Source: Warburgia ugandensis
Lineage: Eukaryota > Streptophyta > Magnoliopsida > Canellales > Canellaceae
Assembly: GCA_035236585.1 (NCBI GenBank)
Contig: CP141135.1
Span: 5,304,001-5,368,000 of the forward strand
Direction of reading: 5' to 3'
DNA length: 64,000 nt
A program made the position numbers and the translations under genes. Of the stretch, positions 48,261 through 64,000 are shown piece by piece (positions within the stretch are counted from its first letter, which is position 1; every line of letters begins with the position of its first letter). The notes beneath the pieces were generated by a model. That model was not told the DNA's origin. It did not search any database and was given only the letters and a program-made list of their open reading frames with translations.

Positions 48261-49312
48261 TTTTGCCTTTTCTACGGTCCATCCAAAATCTAATGAGATG
48301 GAGAGTGTCGTCGTCTGAACCTACGACCTCGCGTCAAAGATGAGGTGTCTTTTTCTGCCAAACCATTCAGCTCCGAGGCTATGAACCTATCTTCATTCTC
48401 ATACCAAAACTTGGCATTGGCTGCCCCTGGTTTAACTGTTATGCCGCTCCAGATGTGGCCTTCACTCATTTGCGGATCTAAGAAAGAGCGAGGAAATTGC
48501 TTCTGTTCATGCAATCAATCTTCGAAAAGCCCGTACAGATATTGACTGCCAACATAATAATTTTTTAGCTTCCCCTGTTGTTCTAGTTGTCACTTTTATT
48601 GGTAAAATATTAGAATCTTTTAATAAGGATATTGATCATCTTTTCATACTTTATGGAGGTGGACATTGTACCAGACATATGACTGTATTGGCACCAAAGT
48701 TTATATCAACTTTGTTTTTTGAAGGGGGCCCTTGTATCATCATCATACTTGCATAATGATGCTTCAGGTTTTCTTCACTTCCACTCTAAATAACTTGCTT
48801 TTCTATGTCCAAAATAAATACCAAGTCTGCTTTGATTAACGATTTAATTGAAATTGACGACTAGGATTGACATGTAGGTTGAATAATATTTTTTAATTTT
48901 TGTGTTTATAGTTTAAAAATTCAAAAACTCCACTTAATTCGAAGTCTAGGCGACTCGACTTAATTCAAAGGACCAGTTAGTGACTCAAAAATACTCAAAG
49001 TGAGATTTTAATAGTCTTTTATTAGTTTCTAGTTATATTCAAATAGTATATATGTGTATGCATGAATAATTGCACGGGAAGTTGATTAAGATGTGGTGCT
49101 GTTGTTTGGTGGGTTGTGTTTAAGTCCTAGAGCAACTAAAATATGTCTGAATAAGTTAAGTCAAAAGAATTTTCTAAGTCTACGACGCTGTTAGAGGGAG
49201 GGGTGGTGGGGTGTTGGAGATTTCACTAAATTGCCAATTTAAGACACATACTTCGCTTGCAAGATATAGGTGGAGAAATATTTGGAAATTTCTAGTGATT
49301 GGTTTTGGAATA

Positions 49313-49485
49313 AAAGGGTAGCCCCACGCCCTCGCCTATGCGGGGTTTGGAGAAGGGGCAGGCCACAATGGCTTAAAGTAGGCAGCCTTACCTTGCATTT
49401 TTGTAAGAGGCTGATTCTACGCATTAAACTCGTGACCTCAAAATCACATGACGACAACTTTTACTGTAGTGACAAGGCTCCCTTC
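49313..49485 (+). mobile_element. Au-type SINE, variant middle region, with target duplication
   Basis: Variant CACAATGGCTTAAAGTAGGC in the middle. The direct repeat gttttggaata lies at 49302-49312 and again at 49488-49498. Confidence 0.88.
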
Positions 49486-49781
49486 TTGTTTTGGAATACA
49501 ATACTATTATTGTGAATTAATTATATGGTTAGGGGACATAGCAAGGAGATCTGGCTAAGTTGTTGTTTGGCTGCTCAACTAAAGTTGGAATAATTAAGAT
49601 CCTTTGTACGCCTTTTTCTTCTTAAACCAAACATAACCTAACTTTAGCTAGAGTTGGATTTGAACCTAAACCTATTCAAGGCACGTGGAAATCAAGGTTA
49701 GATGAGATCCTCATCGTCTCTCCATGACCTCCAAATCAATCGGTTAAATGTCTATTTTCAATCGTGAGTCTTGGTTCATGT

Positions 49782-49962
49782 GAAGGGAAATCTTGGCACA
49801 ATGGTAGAGTTGTCGTCATGTGACCTTGAGGTCATGGGTTCAAAGCGTAAAGACAACCTCTTCCAAAATGCAAAATAAAACTGCATACAATTGACCTTTG
49901 TAGTCCACCCTTTCCCTGAACCTGCATGCGTTAGAACTTCGTTAACGGAGCTGCCTGCCCTC
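49782..49962 (-). mobile_element. Au-type SINE, near full length
   Basis: Reverse orientation, from GGGAAATCTTGGCACAATGG through GTGACCTTGAGGTCATGGG to GGAGCTGCCTGCCC. Moderately diverged. Confidence 0.85.
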
Positions 49963-50562
49963 TTTGGGCATGGTCCTTGTATTCTACAAAACAGGTTATG
50001 GGAAGACATCATCTTGGGAGCCTCAACGTGATCATGCATATTCTCGTCCCGCCACACCAACCTAGCCAGCTAAATAAACTATTTCCTGAACATGCCAAGG
50101 CATACAGATTCTCTGTTCATGCAAGTATCTGCTTATTGATCTCAGCGTGAACCTCTTCTGTAAGGATTGCGCGATCATTTTATAAGTTAACTATTAACAA
50201 ATATCCCTTATCCTTTTCTCTTTTTTTATGAATTGGATTATAAAATGATCCTTGTTACACCAAATATAACAGTTTCAGAATGTCGTATAAGTGTCCATCG
50301 TTTACAGAGGAATGCCAACGCTAAATGGTTTACAACTCCTTCACTTTTGTATGATACGCCTTACATATCATTGATCCATGCCGTTTATCTAACTTTTCTA
50401 GCTTTGGGTATCTGCCGGTGCAAAAGTGATGCCAAAACTGCACCTCTAACATCCAAGAAATGGTGTTTTCATGTCACTGAACAGTGAGAAGCTCTACATA
50501 AGCAAGCGCCAATCCGTGTATGTCCTTCTCATAGTACCGTTATCAATACCCTGTTTAGTAAA

Positions 50563-50733
50563 AGGAGTAGTCCCGGTGTACAAAGCTCCCACATATGCAG
50601 GGTTTGAAGAAGGGGTGAACCACAATGACCTATATTATGCAGCCTTACCTTGTATTTTTGCAAGAAACTGTTTTCACATCTTGAACTTGTAACCTCAAGC
50701 TCAATTTGACCATTATGCTAAGGCTCTCCTTCG
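50563..50733 (+). mobile_element. Au-type SINE, diverged
   Basis: AGGAGTAGTCCCGGTGTACA through ACCTATATTATGCAGCC to AAGGCTCTCCTTC. The 3' third has small deletions. Confidence 0.8.
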
Positions 50734-55014
<4,281 letters not shown>

Positions 55015-56439
55015 AGGTTGAGCAAAGAGTATCTCCATATGCCACCCTTTAGACATCTCCTCTCTAATGTGGGTTGTGTGTGTGATTTATACTAGGGGCA
55101 TAAGCTTTCAATAAGATCCATTTGATTGATTGGATGTTTTCAATTATGAATACTGTTGGATACTTGGAGGAAGTGCTTCAAAGACAAGCTTGGAGTTGGA
55201 TGGATGGATTACTAAGAAGACACAACACCGGCTGCATTGATGGACTTGCCACATTTACATATGGCATGGCTGGAAGATAATATCTGGAAAATACATGTAA
55301 TGAATGAAGATGGTACGCCCCCATCAGGTTGAGTAGCAAGGAAGGATAGAGATGAGAGTAACAGCTCATTTTCACTGATTTTGGTGTCCAGAAAGCGTAT
55401 ATTGCCACTTAAAAATGCACATCCTATTCCTTTCAAGGGAGACCTTTTGAAAATAAAAAGGAACTCAACTACAAAAGTATTAGCACATCTTGGACTTTTC
55501 AGAGGACAACCATGTGGGCGGTGGGAAGCTTTTTCATTTTAGAAGTAGAGAGACCTGGTGGGGAAGTCTCAGATGTATATGAATGATTAGTTCACTTTAG
55601 TCTACTTGTGCAAGTTCATGATCACAGAGATACTTGACTTGTGAGGGACTTCATTCAGGCAACTCTTTTTGACCTTTTACAACATTATTTCAACTAATGG
55701 GAAGGTGCAAAGTTCCTTTGATTCCTCTGCCAATCTCGAGCTCATTGAGATCATGTATCTGTACTTAACTAACTTCAATGGCATCTAATAGCTTCTTTTT
55801 TGTTACTGAATTTTGGTAGTACGAGGCTCCATCTCTCAACTCTGCAGCTTTATGTGGTTGCCATGCCAATCCAAGTGTCTCTTGATACCAAAGTTCCTTT
55901 TACTATGTAAGAGTAGCTCAATGACATTCCAAATTTGACTTGTCAGTGTTGTTGCCTCCCATACCATTATATCTTTTTCAAAAGAATACTCACAGCATTT
56001 GATTGGTTAAAATTTGGGTCAATTTGTTTTATGATGAATTATCTATTCGCTCATTAAAGCAATTCGTTGTTTGTTTGATGAGGAAACCATTATCCCGTGA
56101 GCACCTTTACTCAGAATTTTGTCATCTGCGTATGCAAGCAAGCTATTGACCAAGTTAGCATAGTTATGTATGAGAAGAAGGTGGACGGCTTGGGTTTATC
56201 ATCCCCAATGGACAGTGTCGCCCAAGATGTCCACCGGGACGCATAGTGGGGGACGACTGGAACGCTCCGAGTATTCTGGCGTCCATGCACTTTGGGATGC
56301 TGGTGTAACCTCTTTTTCGCCGGTGTAAATGCCTTTCCGTTGGTGCAAATTGGTGTAAAATCGATTTTTTTAATCTGATTTTTGATCTGGAATGGTTTTT
56401 CTGAGATTCTGGAGGCTACTGAAAGGTTTGTTGCAACCG
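55015..56439. other. 3' flank of the SRPK gene, otherwise gene-free
   Basis: The first ~450 bp probably include the 3'UTR; an AATAAA word occurs at about 55450. A GC-richer block at 56170-56350 has a 110-codon frame on the minus strand without any known domain. I see nothing else. Confidence 0.45.
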
Positions 56440-58550
56440 TCATGACGATACAGACATGATTTTAGCATTAAAATCTTGATCTAATCACATCTAGTCAGGT
56501 CAAATTCATAAAATAGTACTAAATCACTTAGATACGACCAATCAAAGGGTGATCAGGTCCAAGGACTTGAACAACTAGATAATATATGGTACTAATTAAG
56601 GGTCCTAATGATCAGATTAGGTTTATTTACTCTAATACTTGATCCAGACCATTGATCTGACCAAGATCTTCGAAATTTGTTGATCTAAGGATGATCTAAC
56701 CGTCAAATCAAGGTGTAAACTTTAAATACACACAAAAATGAGCAGATAAATATGAGATATGACTGATTAATAACAAGTGACGTTGAGATTAAGGACTAAA
56801 TCATAAATAGAGATATGAGAAAATGATTAACGCCACATATTTTATTGAGATGAAATAAATAATACAAAATAGTACTATGATACTCACAGATACATCTGAG
56901 TGTGCGAGCTAAAAGGATTACACAATTGAATTGGGTTATTCTTATTGAGGTAGGTGATGACATTTAATGTTATGTTTTGATTTCTAAAACCTTGCATTAT
57001 TATAGTATTATAGTTGATTGTGATTGATCGGCACTAGTTTATTTAGTCTGTGCTTTTGTGAGATTCAAAGTTTTATATTATGATCGATATAAAATTTCGA
57101 TAGTGTATTGAATGTGTTTTTATGATTGATTGTTTTGTGATATTGATACTGTGTATCTATTGTATGATTAGTAATTTATCTTTCTTTATTGCATCACTGA
57201 GATTGATGGGTTTTCATAAAATTGATGAGAGAGGCTTGGTGGCTAGTCTTTTGAGAGGCTAACCTAGGGATGAGGGGTGTGTCTTGAGGATTGTGAGCCA
57301 CGAGTGCTCCTAGTTTTGCGAGATATGCGATTTTCATATTTTGTAATTTATGACAAGTACTCTCACTCGATGATTGTCATGTTAGGAGGGATTAGGGCCG
57401 GCCATCCACCCTCTGAAATTGTGATGTGATTGACACCTGCCCACAGATGACTTTTTGTAGGGGTTTGGTAACATGGATAGTCCACACTACCAGTTCGGGC
57501 CTTTCCATGTGGACGAATGTTAAGTCTCTCGTTATGGTGTTGACAAAGAGCGGTGGTGGTTGAGACCCTAGAGGGGTTGCTACTGCGGCATGACAATCCA
57601 TACTCTCGTTCTGTATGCATGTATGATGAGCACGAATATGTTATTGTATGCCTGGGTATGACGATACTCAGAGGATTGATATGAGTACTCATGATTTGTT
57701 ATATGAGTGATTAGGACGCTCATGGGACCATGTACCTTGGGATGCCCTGTTCGTTATTGTATGCTTATTGATATTGGATTATATCATGTTTACATCCACG
57801 AGATTATTATGTTTTATATCCATGAGATGCATGTTTTATCGCATATGATGGTTTAAGACTATATTAGCATTACTTGTGATACTTATATTTTCATAAATAA
57901 TTGACATACATATTATATCAACATTGTTATTCGATTTTGTTTTCTATGTGATTATATTAAATGTCTATGTACCTACACAAGCAATAGCTTGCTGAAACAT
58001 TACTTTAATTTGTAATGCCTCAGATACCAAGCACGACATAGGAAGGGCAAGGCCGTGGAGGGACAATGATAGCAGCGATGACCACTTTGATTTGGCCGAT
58101 AGATATCTCGACATGAATGATTAGATAGACTACAATTTGAACCTATTTTATGGATTGTATATCTTTATTAGATGGATTTGATTATAATATTATATATATA
58201 TATATATATTATGGACATGTCTTTAAGTATGGCGAAATATTATAATGCATAGACCCTGGGTCTCATTATTATGCTTTTTGGATATTTATTGTTTTGAAAA
58301 TAAAGACGTCGTTAATTTTGACATTGGATTTTATACTAATATTATTTTAAATTTATTGCTGTGTATTTATATTTATCTCTTAATTGTGGTCGTAATATTT
58401 TTGGAAAAAGGAGATAATACCCGGATGTTTTTTAGCAAATGTTCTAATAAAATAATTAATAGAATCTTTTGATTTTGGGATCCCGACTATTATTATTATT
58501 ATTATTATTATGAAAAAAAAATGTTATAAAAACCTGGGGTGTTACACTTG
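56440..58550 (+). mobile_element. Possible old solo LTR of a large Ty3-like element
   Basis: Non-coding sequence with base composition unlike its flanks. It ends in an (ATT)n tract and CCTGGGGTGTTACAC, an end common in plant Ty3-like LTRs. It contains a CAAGCAATAGCTTGCTGAAAC block followed by a charged-looking short stretch (GGAAGGGCAAGGCCG), as often seen near the 3' part of such LTRs. The left end is guessed near 56440, and no target duplication was found. Confidence 0.3.
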
Positions 58551-58551
58551 T

Positions 58552-58612
58552 GATCCGTCCATTCCTCAACCCCTGCATAAGCAGGAGTTTCGTGCACCGG
58601 GTCTACCCTTTT
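58552..58612 (-). mobile_element. Au-type SINE, 5' fragment
   Basis: About 60 bp, CCCCTGCATAAGCAGGAG then TTTCGTGCACCGGGTCTACCC. It abuts the GTGTTACAC end of the LTR-like sequence on its left. Confidence 0.65.
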
Positions 58613-59448
58613 TACATACCCTAATTGGATATATTATTCTTCCCCCTGGGCATACTTAAAGATGTATTATTACTAAGGGAATTTGATTCTTTTGAATAAG
58701 AATTACAACTCCGTTCATGATCAATATTTGAGAATTCGATAAACTATTTGCGAAAGTCCAATTTACGTTTGAGTTAGAAGGGAGGAAGGTTGGTTCACTG
58801 AACTCGCCGATCGAAAAAGACTACATTTGGTGGCACCTTCCATTGGCCATAGTAATCCCGTTTACTGTCATAATGGAAAGAGGCGACTTATGGGTCATCC
58901 CATAAGATGACTTATTGCAGGTTTATTATTGTCATCCACAAATTTTGAAGCCGAAATTATGAAGTCAGGGCATCCATCCAATGTGCCAATTCTTAGAAAA
59001 TCCAAGTTTGTATGTCATACTTGATTAACTTGAAGGCCACGAGATCATCATTAGATTGCTTTAATATTGTAAGATCATACCATGTGGCAACGAACAAAGT
59101 AGTTTTCTTTGAGAGGAATGCCAGTGATGCTACAAAAAGTTTCCTACGACTCTCAATTTTGCCTCTTCCTTGAAAAATTTCCCTAATCTTCTTTCCATAT
59201 TAATAATAATAATAAATCCTTATTCATGTTATCTTCTCATGCTTCAATACAACAATTATGGTCACGTTCATCACTCGTGCAATGACAGGAAGCGACAGAC
59301 TGGAACTCATAGTAAAGTCCCATAATATGTAAGACTCCTGTGTTACACCTAATCTTTTGATTTTATAGTCCACGTTTATGGCATCTTTTTTCTCCCCATT
59401 TGGCTCCAAAATGTGGTATTTTATTCCTCGTGCATGTGCAAAAACAGT

Positions 59449-59506
<58 letters not shown>

Positions 59507-60239
59507 TTGCAATATATGGGAATACTTATTCTCTCATGTATTCCTTAAAGGTAGGAGTCTATTTCCTATAATATCATTTTACTTCTTGAAATTTACAACA
59601 TTGATCACCACATTTCTTTAATATATTAGAAAATAATGCCTGAGTTTGATTAATTTTTATTTTTTTGCTGCCCTTACTCTTTTTTTTAGTATGTAATATA
59701 GATTCTCAATGAGAGAGAGAAAACCAAGGAGGATAAGAACAAGAGTTTTAAATTTATATCAAAATTTCCTTCTTTGTTAAGATTAAAAGAAAGCCAAACA
59801 GATAAATGCTTGATTCTAACGTATCACTATATTTTTAGGTGTAGATGCTTAGATTCTGTCGGTGGGTGGAACGGGTAGTACAAGATAACTTGGTTCACCT
59901 TTGTATCTCATAGCCACAATGTCCCAATGGCAGCATTCTGGTAGAAAGTTATGGTCCCTTTCACTGATGACTACTGGCTCATATTCTGTGCCAGTCCTTC
60001 AGATTGCATAGACAACCCTGATTTCCATGCAAAATCAAGCTACATAGGCTACAAATTGTCTGTATATAGTTTGAAGTATAGAAGCAAGCAAAGAAGTGAA
60101 GTAAATGAAAGTCCCAAGGATGATGGATCGTAAGCATCTATAATATGTATACACTTTTGAGAACTGGTAATTCACGACGTGAAATAAGTCTTCATGTATA
60201 CACCCCTTCCATACGTATCCTCCGAATACACTTCCCCTG
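58613..60239. other. Gene-free region
   Basis: AT-rich sequence with the AG microsatellite. No coding region supported. Confidence 0.5.
59451..59503. repeat. (AG)n microsatellite, about 26 units
   Basis: Perfect dinucleotide run in gene-free sequence. Confidence 0.97.
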
Positions 60240-62232
60240 AATGTGCACCCTTACTACTAAAACTAGAAAAGATCAATCAAGTCGATGATGTTTGCAATAA
60301 GCAAGATTGTCTGTGTTCAACAAGAAGTACCCCTAAAAGAATACTTCCGATACTTGAGATCAATAATTCATGAGAGTGGAAAGATAGAAAGGGAGGTGTA
60401 ACAGCCCAAGGGCCTACACCCTGCAACAATATTGTCCGTGTAGGAGTGCCCATACACCCCGCACGGTTTTGTTCTTTCCCAGTTGCCCAGGGAAAATGCC
60501 TCGTTGCAAGGGAAGTCCTCACCACTATTATCAACAGCCCAGTAACTTTCTCCCTAGCGATGTGGGACTAACTCTCAGTCCCTCACCTTGCTTAGAAGCT
60601 TGCCAGCCCTCTTGGCCCGCCCTCATCAGCCCACCCTCATCGGCCAAGGCTTCACAACCTCTCCCCCTTAGGGGGCACACATCCCACGTGTCTTACCACA
60701 CACACCAGGTCGGGGTCTTGGCTCTAATACCTCTTGTAACAGCCCGAGGGCCCACACCCTATAACAATATTGTCCGTGCTAGAGTGCCCATACACCTCGC
60801 ACGGTTTTGTTCTTCCCCAGTTGCCTAGGGAAAAGGCCTCGTTGCAAGGGAAGTCCTCAGCACTATTATCAACAGCCCAGTAACTTTCCCCCTAACAATG
60901 TGGGATTAACTCTCAGTCCATCACCTTGCCTAGAAGCCTGCCAGCCCTCTTGGCCCACCCTCATTGGGCAACTAAGGAAGAACAAAATTGTGTGGGGTGT
61001 ATGGGCATTCCAGCACGGACAATATTCTTGTAGGGTGTAGGCCCTCGGGCTGTTACAAGTGGTATCAGAGCCAGACCCCGACCTGATGTGGGTGGCTAGC
61101 CGCACACGGGCACTCATGTGTGGTAAGACACGCGGGGACACGCGTCCCCTAAGGGGGAGAGGTTGTGAAGCCTTGGCCGATGAGAGTGGGCCAAGAGGGC
61201 TGACAGGCTTCTAGGCAAGGTGAGGGACTGAGAGTTAGTCCCACATCGCTAGGGGGAAAGTTACTGAGCTGTTGATAATAGTGCTGATGACTTTCCTTGC
61301 AACGAGGCCTTTTCTCTGGGCAACTGGGGAAGAACAAAATCATGCGAGGTGTATGGGCACTCCGGCACAGACAATATCGTTGCAGTGGGTGGGCCCTCGG
61401 GCTGTTACAGTGGTATCAAAGCCAGACCTCGACCTGGTGTGGGTGGCTAGCCGCACGCGGGTACTCGCATGTGGTAAGACACGAGGGGACGCATTTCCCA
61501 TAAGAGGGAGAGGTTGTGAAGCCTTGGCCGATGAGGGCAGGCCAAGAGGGCTGGCAGGCTTCTAGGCAAGGTGAGGGACTGAGAGTTAGTCCCACATCGC
61601 TAAGGGGAAAGTTACTGGGCTGTTCATAATGGTGCTAAGGACTTCCCTTGCGATGAGGCCTTTTCCTTGGGCAACTGGGGAAGAACAAAATCGTGTAGGG
61701 TCTATGGGCACTCCGGCACGAACAATATCGTTGCAGTGGGTGGGCCCTCGGGCTGTTACAGGAGGCAACTTAGAGAATCCAAGATTGGAACAAATGGAGA
61801 TACGCCTTTGGAGTTTTGTGTGATTAGAAGGTGTTACTCAAACTGAAAGAAAAATTCTATAGGATGACTATAAAGGCGACCATGCTCTATGGATTAGAAT
61901 GTTCAATATTTAAGGAACATTATTTTGATAATATGAATGTAGCGGAAATGAGAATGTTGAGATGAATGAGTGGTAAGATAAGAAAGGATAGAATTAAGAA
62001 TTAAAACATTAAAGTAAACTTAGGATTAACACCAATGGCAACAAGACGAGGAAGATTAGACTTAGATGGTTTAGATATATCCAAAGCAGATCTAAAACGG
62101 CACTGTTTAGGAGTGAAGCAATGCAAGTCGAAGGTTCTAAAAGAATAAGGAAAAGGCCCAAAAGAAAGTGAATAAAAGTGGTGAGAAAGGATTTAAAAAC
62201 CGTGGCACTTAATACCTTTAGATGCTTAATGG
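60240..62232 (+). mobile_element. LINE reverse-transcriptase fragment, interrupted by a TRIM composite
   Basis: The plus strand gives EYFRYLRSIIHE up to 60396. After the insert it continues from 61766 with WRYAFGVLCD, KLKEKFYRMTIKATMLYGLE and VAEMRMLR, then decays past 62100 (remnants resembling the WFGHVQRR and GRGRPKKTW regions). Multiple stops make it dead. It belongs to the same LINE family as the copy at 34756-36330. The two flanks join in frame (IERE to AT then RIQ) once the insert and one GGAGG are set aside. Confidence 0.8.
60397..61760. mobile_element. Head-to-head inverted TRIM composite with 5-bp target duplication
   Basis: Order: minus LTR 60397-60656, PPT- and PBS-bearing internal part 60657-60734, minus LTR 60735-~60966 (cut short), then plus LTR ~60967-61057 (only its last ~90 bp), PBS TGGTATCAGAGCCAG at 61060-61074, internal part, PPT AAGGGGGAGAGG at 61151-61162, LTR 61164-61409 (246 bp), PBS TGGTATCAAAGCCAG at 61411, internal part, LTR 61515-61760 (246 bp). 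LTRs run from TGTGAAGCC to GGGCTGTTACA. The whole block is flanked by GGAGG (60392-60396 and 61761-61765). There is no coding capacity. The internal parts are only ~80-106 bp, as in TRIMs. Confidence 0.85.
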
Positions 62233-64000
62233 AGCCCTTGATGGCCCCCTTGTGTCGGACAAATTAACTTTGGATGCCCGTGGAGCCTTGTTTTTCTTTT
62301 CTTAGTGGGCTTACTATGCAACACCTTCTCTCTTTCTCTCACTGTATACTAAACATGGAACATGATATGGGGTCACCCTTTTGTTTTGTAGCAAGTCTCA
62401 TGATTTGCTAGCTCCGACGTTAAAGGTCAGAGGACCATTCCACCCTGCAGGAAGTCCTTGGAGCCCCTAGTGGGTCTGTTTTCTGTTACTTTGCTTTTCT
62501 TCTTCTTACTCCCACTCCTTAATTGTCTCTTCTCTCTCCGCGTCTCCTTACTCTTCTTCCCGTCTTCTTCTCAACTGGTCTTCTCTTTACCCCGCAACAG
62601 ACGGTTAAAAAAGATTTCATGTTATAAAAGGCGGAAAGCGAATGTGTATTTCAACAAGGAGAAGTTTTGTTCTACCTATAATCTCTACCTGTATAATAGA
62701 GCTACTTTGCACTTGGTGATTGGAAGTTTCAGAAGGCCAAAAAGCTAAAACTCTTTTAGAAGTATTACTTCAAACTTCAAGAAGTTACATAAGAAAAAAG
62801 AGTACGACTACTAAGCAAGTCACTTGCTTGATTAAGGAAGCAAGACATTTTTGGGCCCACATGAGAAATTTTGTGCAGATCAACACCGTTAAAAATGGAG
62901 CATGTTTGTCACTTTACCACGTACCTAGAAAGAAAAGCGAAATAATATTAATAATAAGTTAACTTGCTATTGTCGTAGTACCAAAGCCTTCTAGCATAGT
63001 AGCATAAGAAACCTTTGATCTGAGTGACAAGAATTCTAGGCTGTGCATAGGTGTGTTTGTCTATTAATACAACAATAACAACAACTTCTTGTCATGCACA
63101 AGGATAATAATCCAGAAACTGAATTATCCTTTGGATAATGATTTCTCATCTATTACATTTTAGACCCTTGAAATGTAGATGAACTTGAACATGACAAGTT
63201 TTTAGTCTCTTAGGGCAACATTATTAGAGTAATTCTCGGTTTTGATGGCTATCAAAAGTCCGGGATGATCTGTAATTACCATCAGAAAAATGATAATAGA
63301 GAGGCACTAGCTTGTCTAACGGAGCTAGTCAAATGGATGAATGCCCCAATGGCCATTTTCTTAGAACTTATGTTTTCTCTTGCAAGAGGAGAAAGTTTGC
63401 TTGCTGCTTGTTATCCCCTTCTCAATTGGTGCCATAATGGGTAATTAAATTGTTAAAACATCCATGGCAATTACTGGCACCAAACCAGCCTTTACCAATT
63501 CCCACTTCAAGCCAAAAGAATTTCAGCATCAGAAAAAGTATCCAAGAACACTACATTGCAACTGGAACAACATCCAGGATGGATATATCAATTTGAATTT
63601 TCAGAGCACAATGTTAGTGAAATCCAACTATATTGAACTTGTTTTTGTGACTTAAGTTACTGAAGACCCAAAAAAGCTGAATTATATCAAACAAAATTTA
63701 CAAAACCATGAGGAAGCCAAGTATATTGAATTTGCCTTTGTGATTCTGTCCTAATTTCAACTTCAACAAATGAGTTTTGACATATCAAATTGAATTGTCA
63801 GATTACTACGTAACATAACAACCAAGAAAGCTGAACTCCATGGAATGGGAACCTAAACCCCCTTCTCTTCCACAAAAACATATCAGAAAAACACAAGTAT
63901 AGCCTGATAACCGAAACACAGAAAAAGCTCAAGAAAGAAACCCAACTCAGAAAACAACAAAAAATGAGAAAAAAGAAGAAGAAAGGAAACAAAAAAATCC
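62233..64000. other. Gene-free region at the window end
   Basis: No gene supported. A ~30-bp motif occurs twice ~115 bp apart (63620-63652 and 63720-63752). The last ~150 bp are purine-rich on this strand and could be a leader of a minus-strand gene starting outside the window, but nothing proves it. Confidence 0.4.

Noticed and set aside
56111-56443. 110-codon minus-strand frame in a GC-richer block.
   Set aside because: No recognisable motif and no conserved context.
60469-61040. Proline/serine-rich frames repeated across 60.4-61.8 kb that look like a repetitive protein family.
   Set aside because: They are translations of the TRIM LTRs on both strands, not genes.

Overview
This window is nuclear plant DNA, almost certainly from an angiosperm. 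It holds three recognisable multi-domain plant proteins, two of them in intron-rich genes with GT-AG splicing. It also holds about twenty tRNA-derived SINEs of the Au type, LINEs, TRIM-like LTR elements, MITEs and many microsatellites. The long repeat-filled introns suggest a medium or large, perhaps woody, genome; the exact lineage is not readable from the sequence.

Layout. 1-8.8 kb has no gene: AT-rich repeats, including two tandem copies of a ~1.2 kb unit at 2161-4620. 8.8-10.05 kb (-) is an intronless vacuolar amino-acid transporter of the AVT3 group. 14.1-18.4 kb (+) is a decayed but intron-containing gene resembling the plant Vma22/CCDC115 coiled-coil protein; a SINE has inserted at one of its splice acceptors. 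20.8-41.0 kb (-) is a complete 13-exon gene for an AtEH1/Pan1-like EH-domain protein (1049 aa, endocytic TPLATE complex). All exon phases agree; its introns carry a LINE with a nested solo LTR, an RNase H-like relic, two SINEs, a MITE and a minisatellite. 41.4-51.6 kb has no gene and is dense in SINEs, with an inverted TRIM-like cluster carrying a gag fragment (43.6-45.1 kb). 51.6-55.0 kb (+) is a complete 4-exon SR-protein kinase gene (443 aa). 55-64 kb has no gene: a possible old LTR, and a LINE fragment split by a head-to-head inverted TRIM composite with a 5-bp target duplication.

The three intact genes are unrelated in function (vacuolar amino-acid export, clathrin-mediated endocytosis, splicing-factor phosphorylation) and are independent transcription units. 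The unusual content is in the repeats. I see no CRISPR array, tRNA, rRNA or defence-like cluster, and no evidence for a new multi-gene system.
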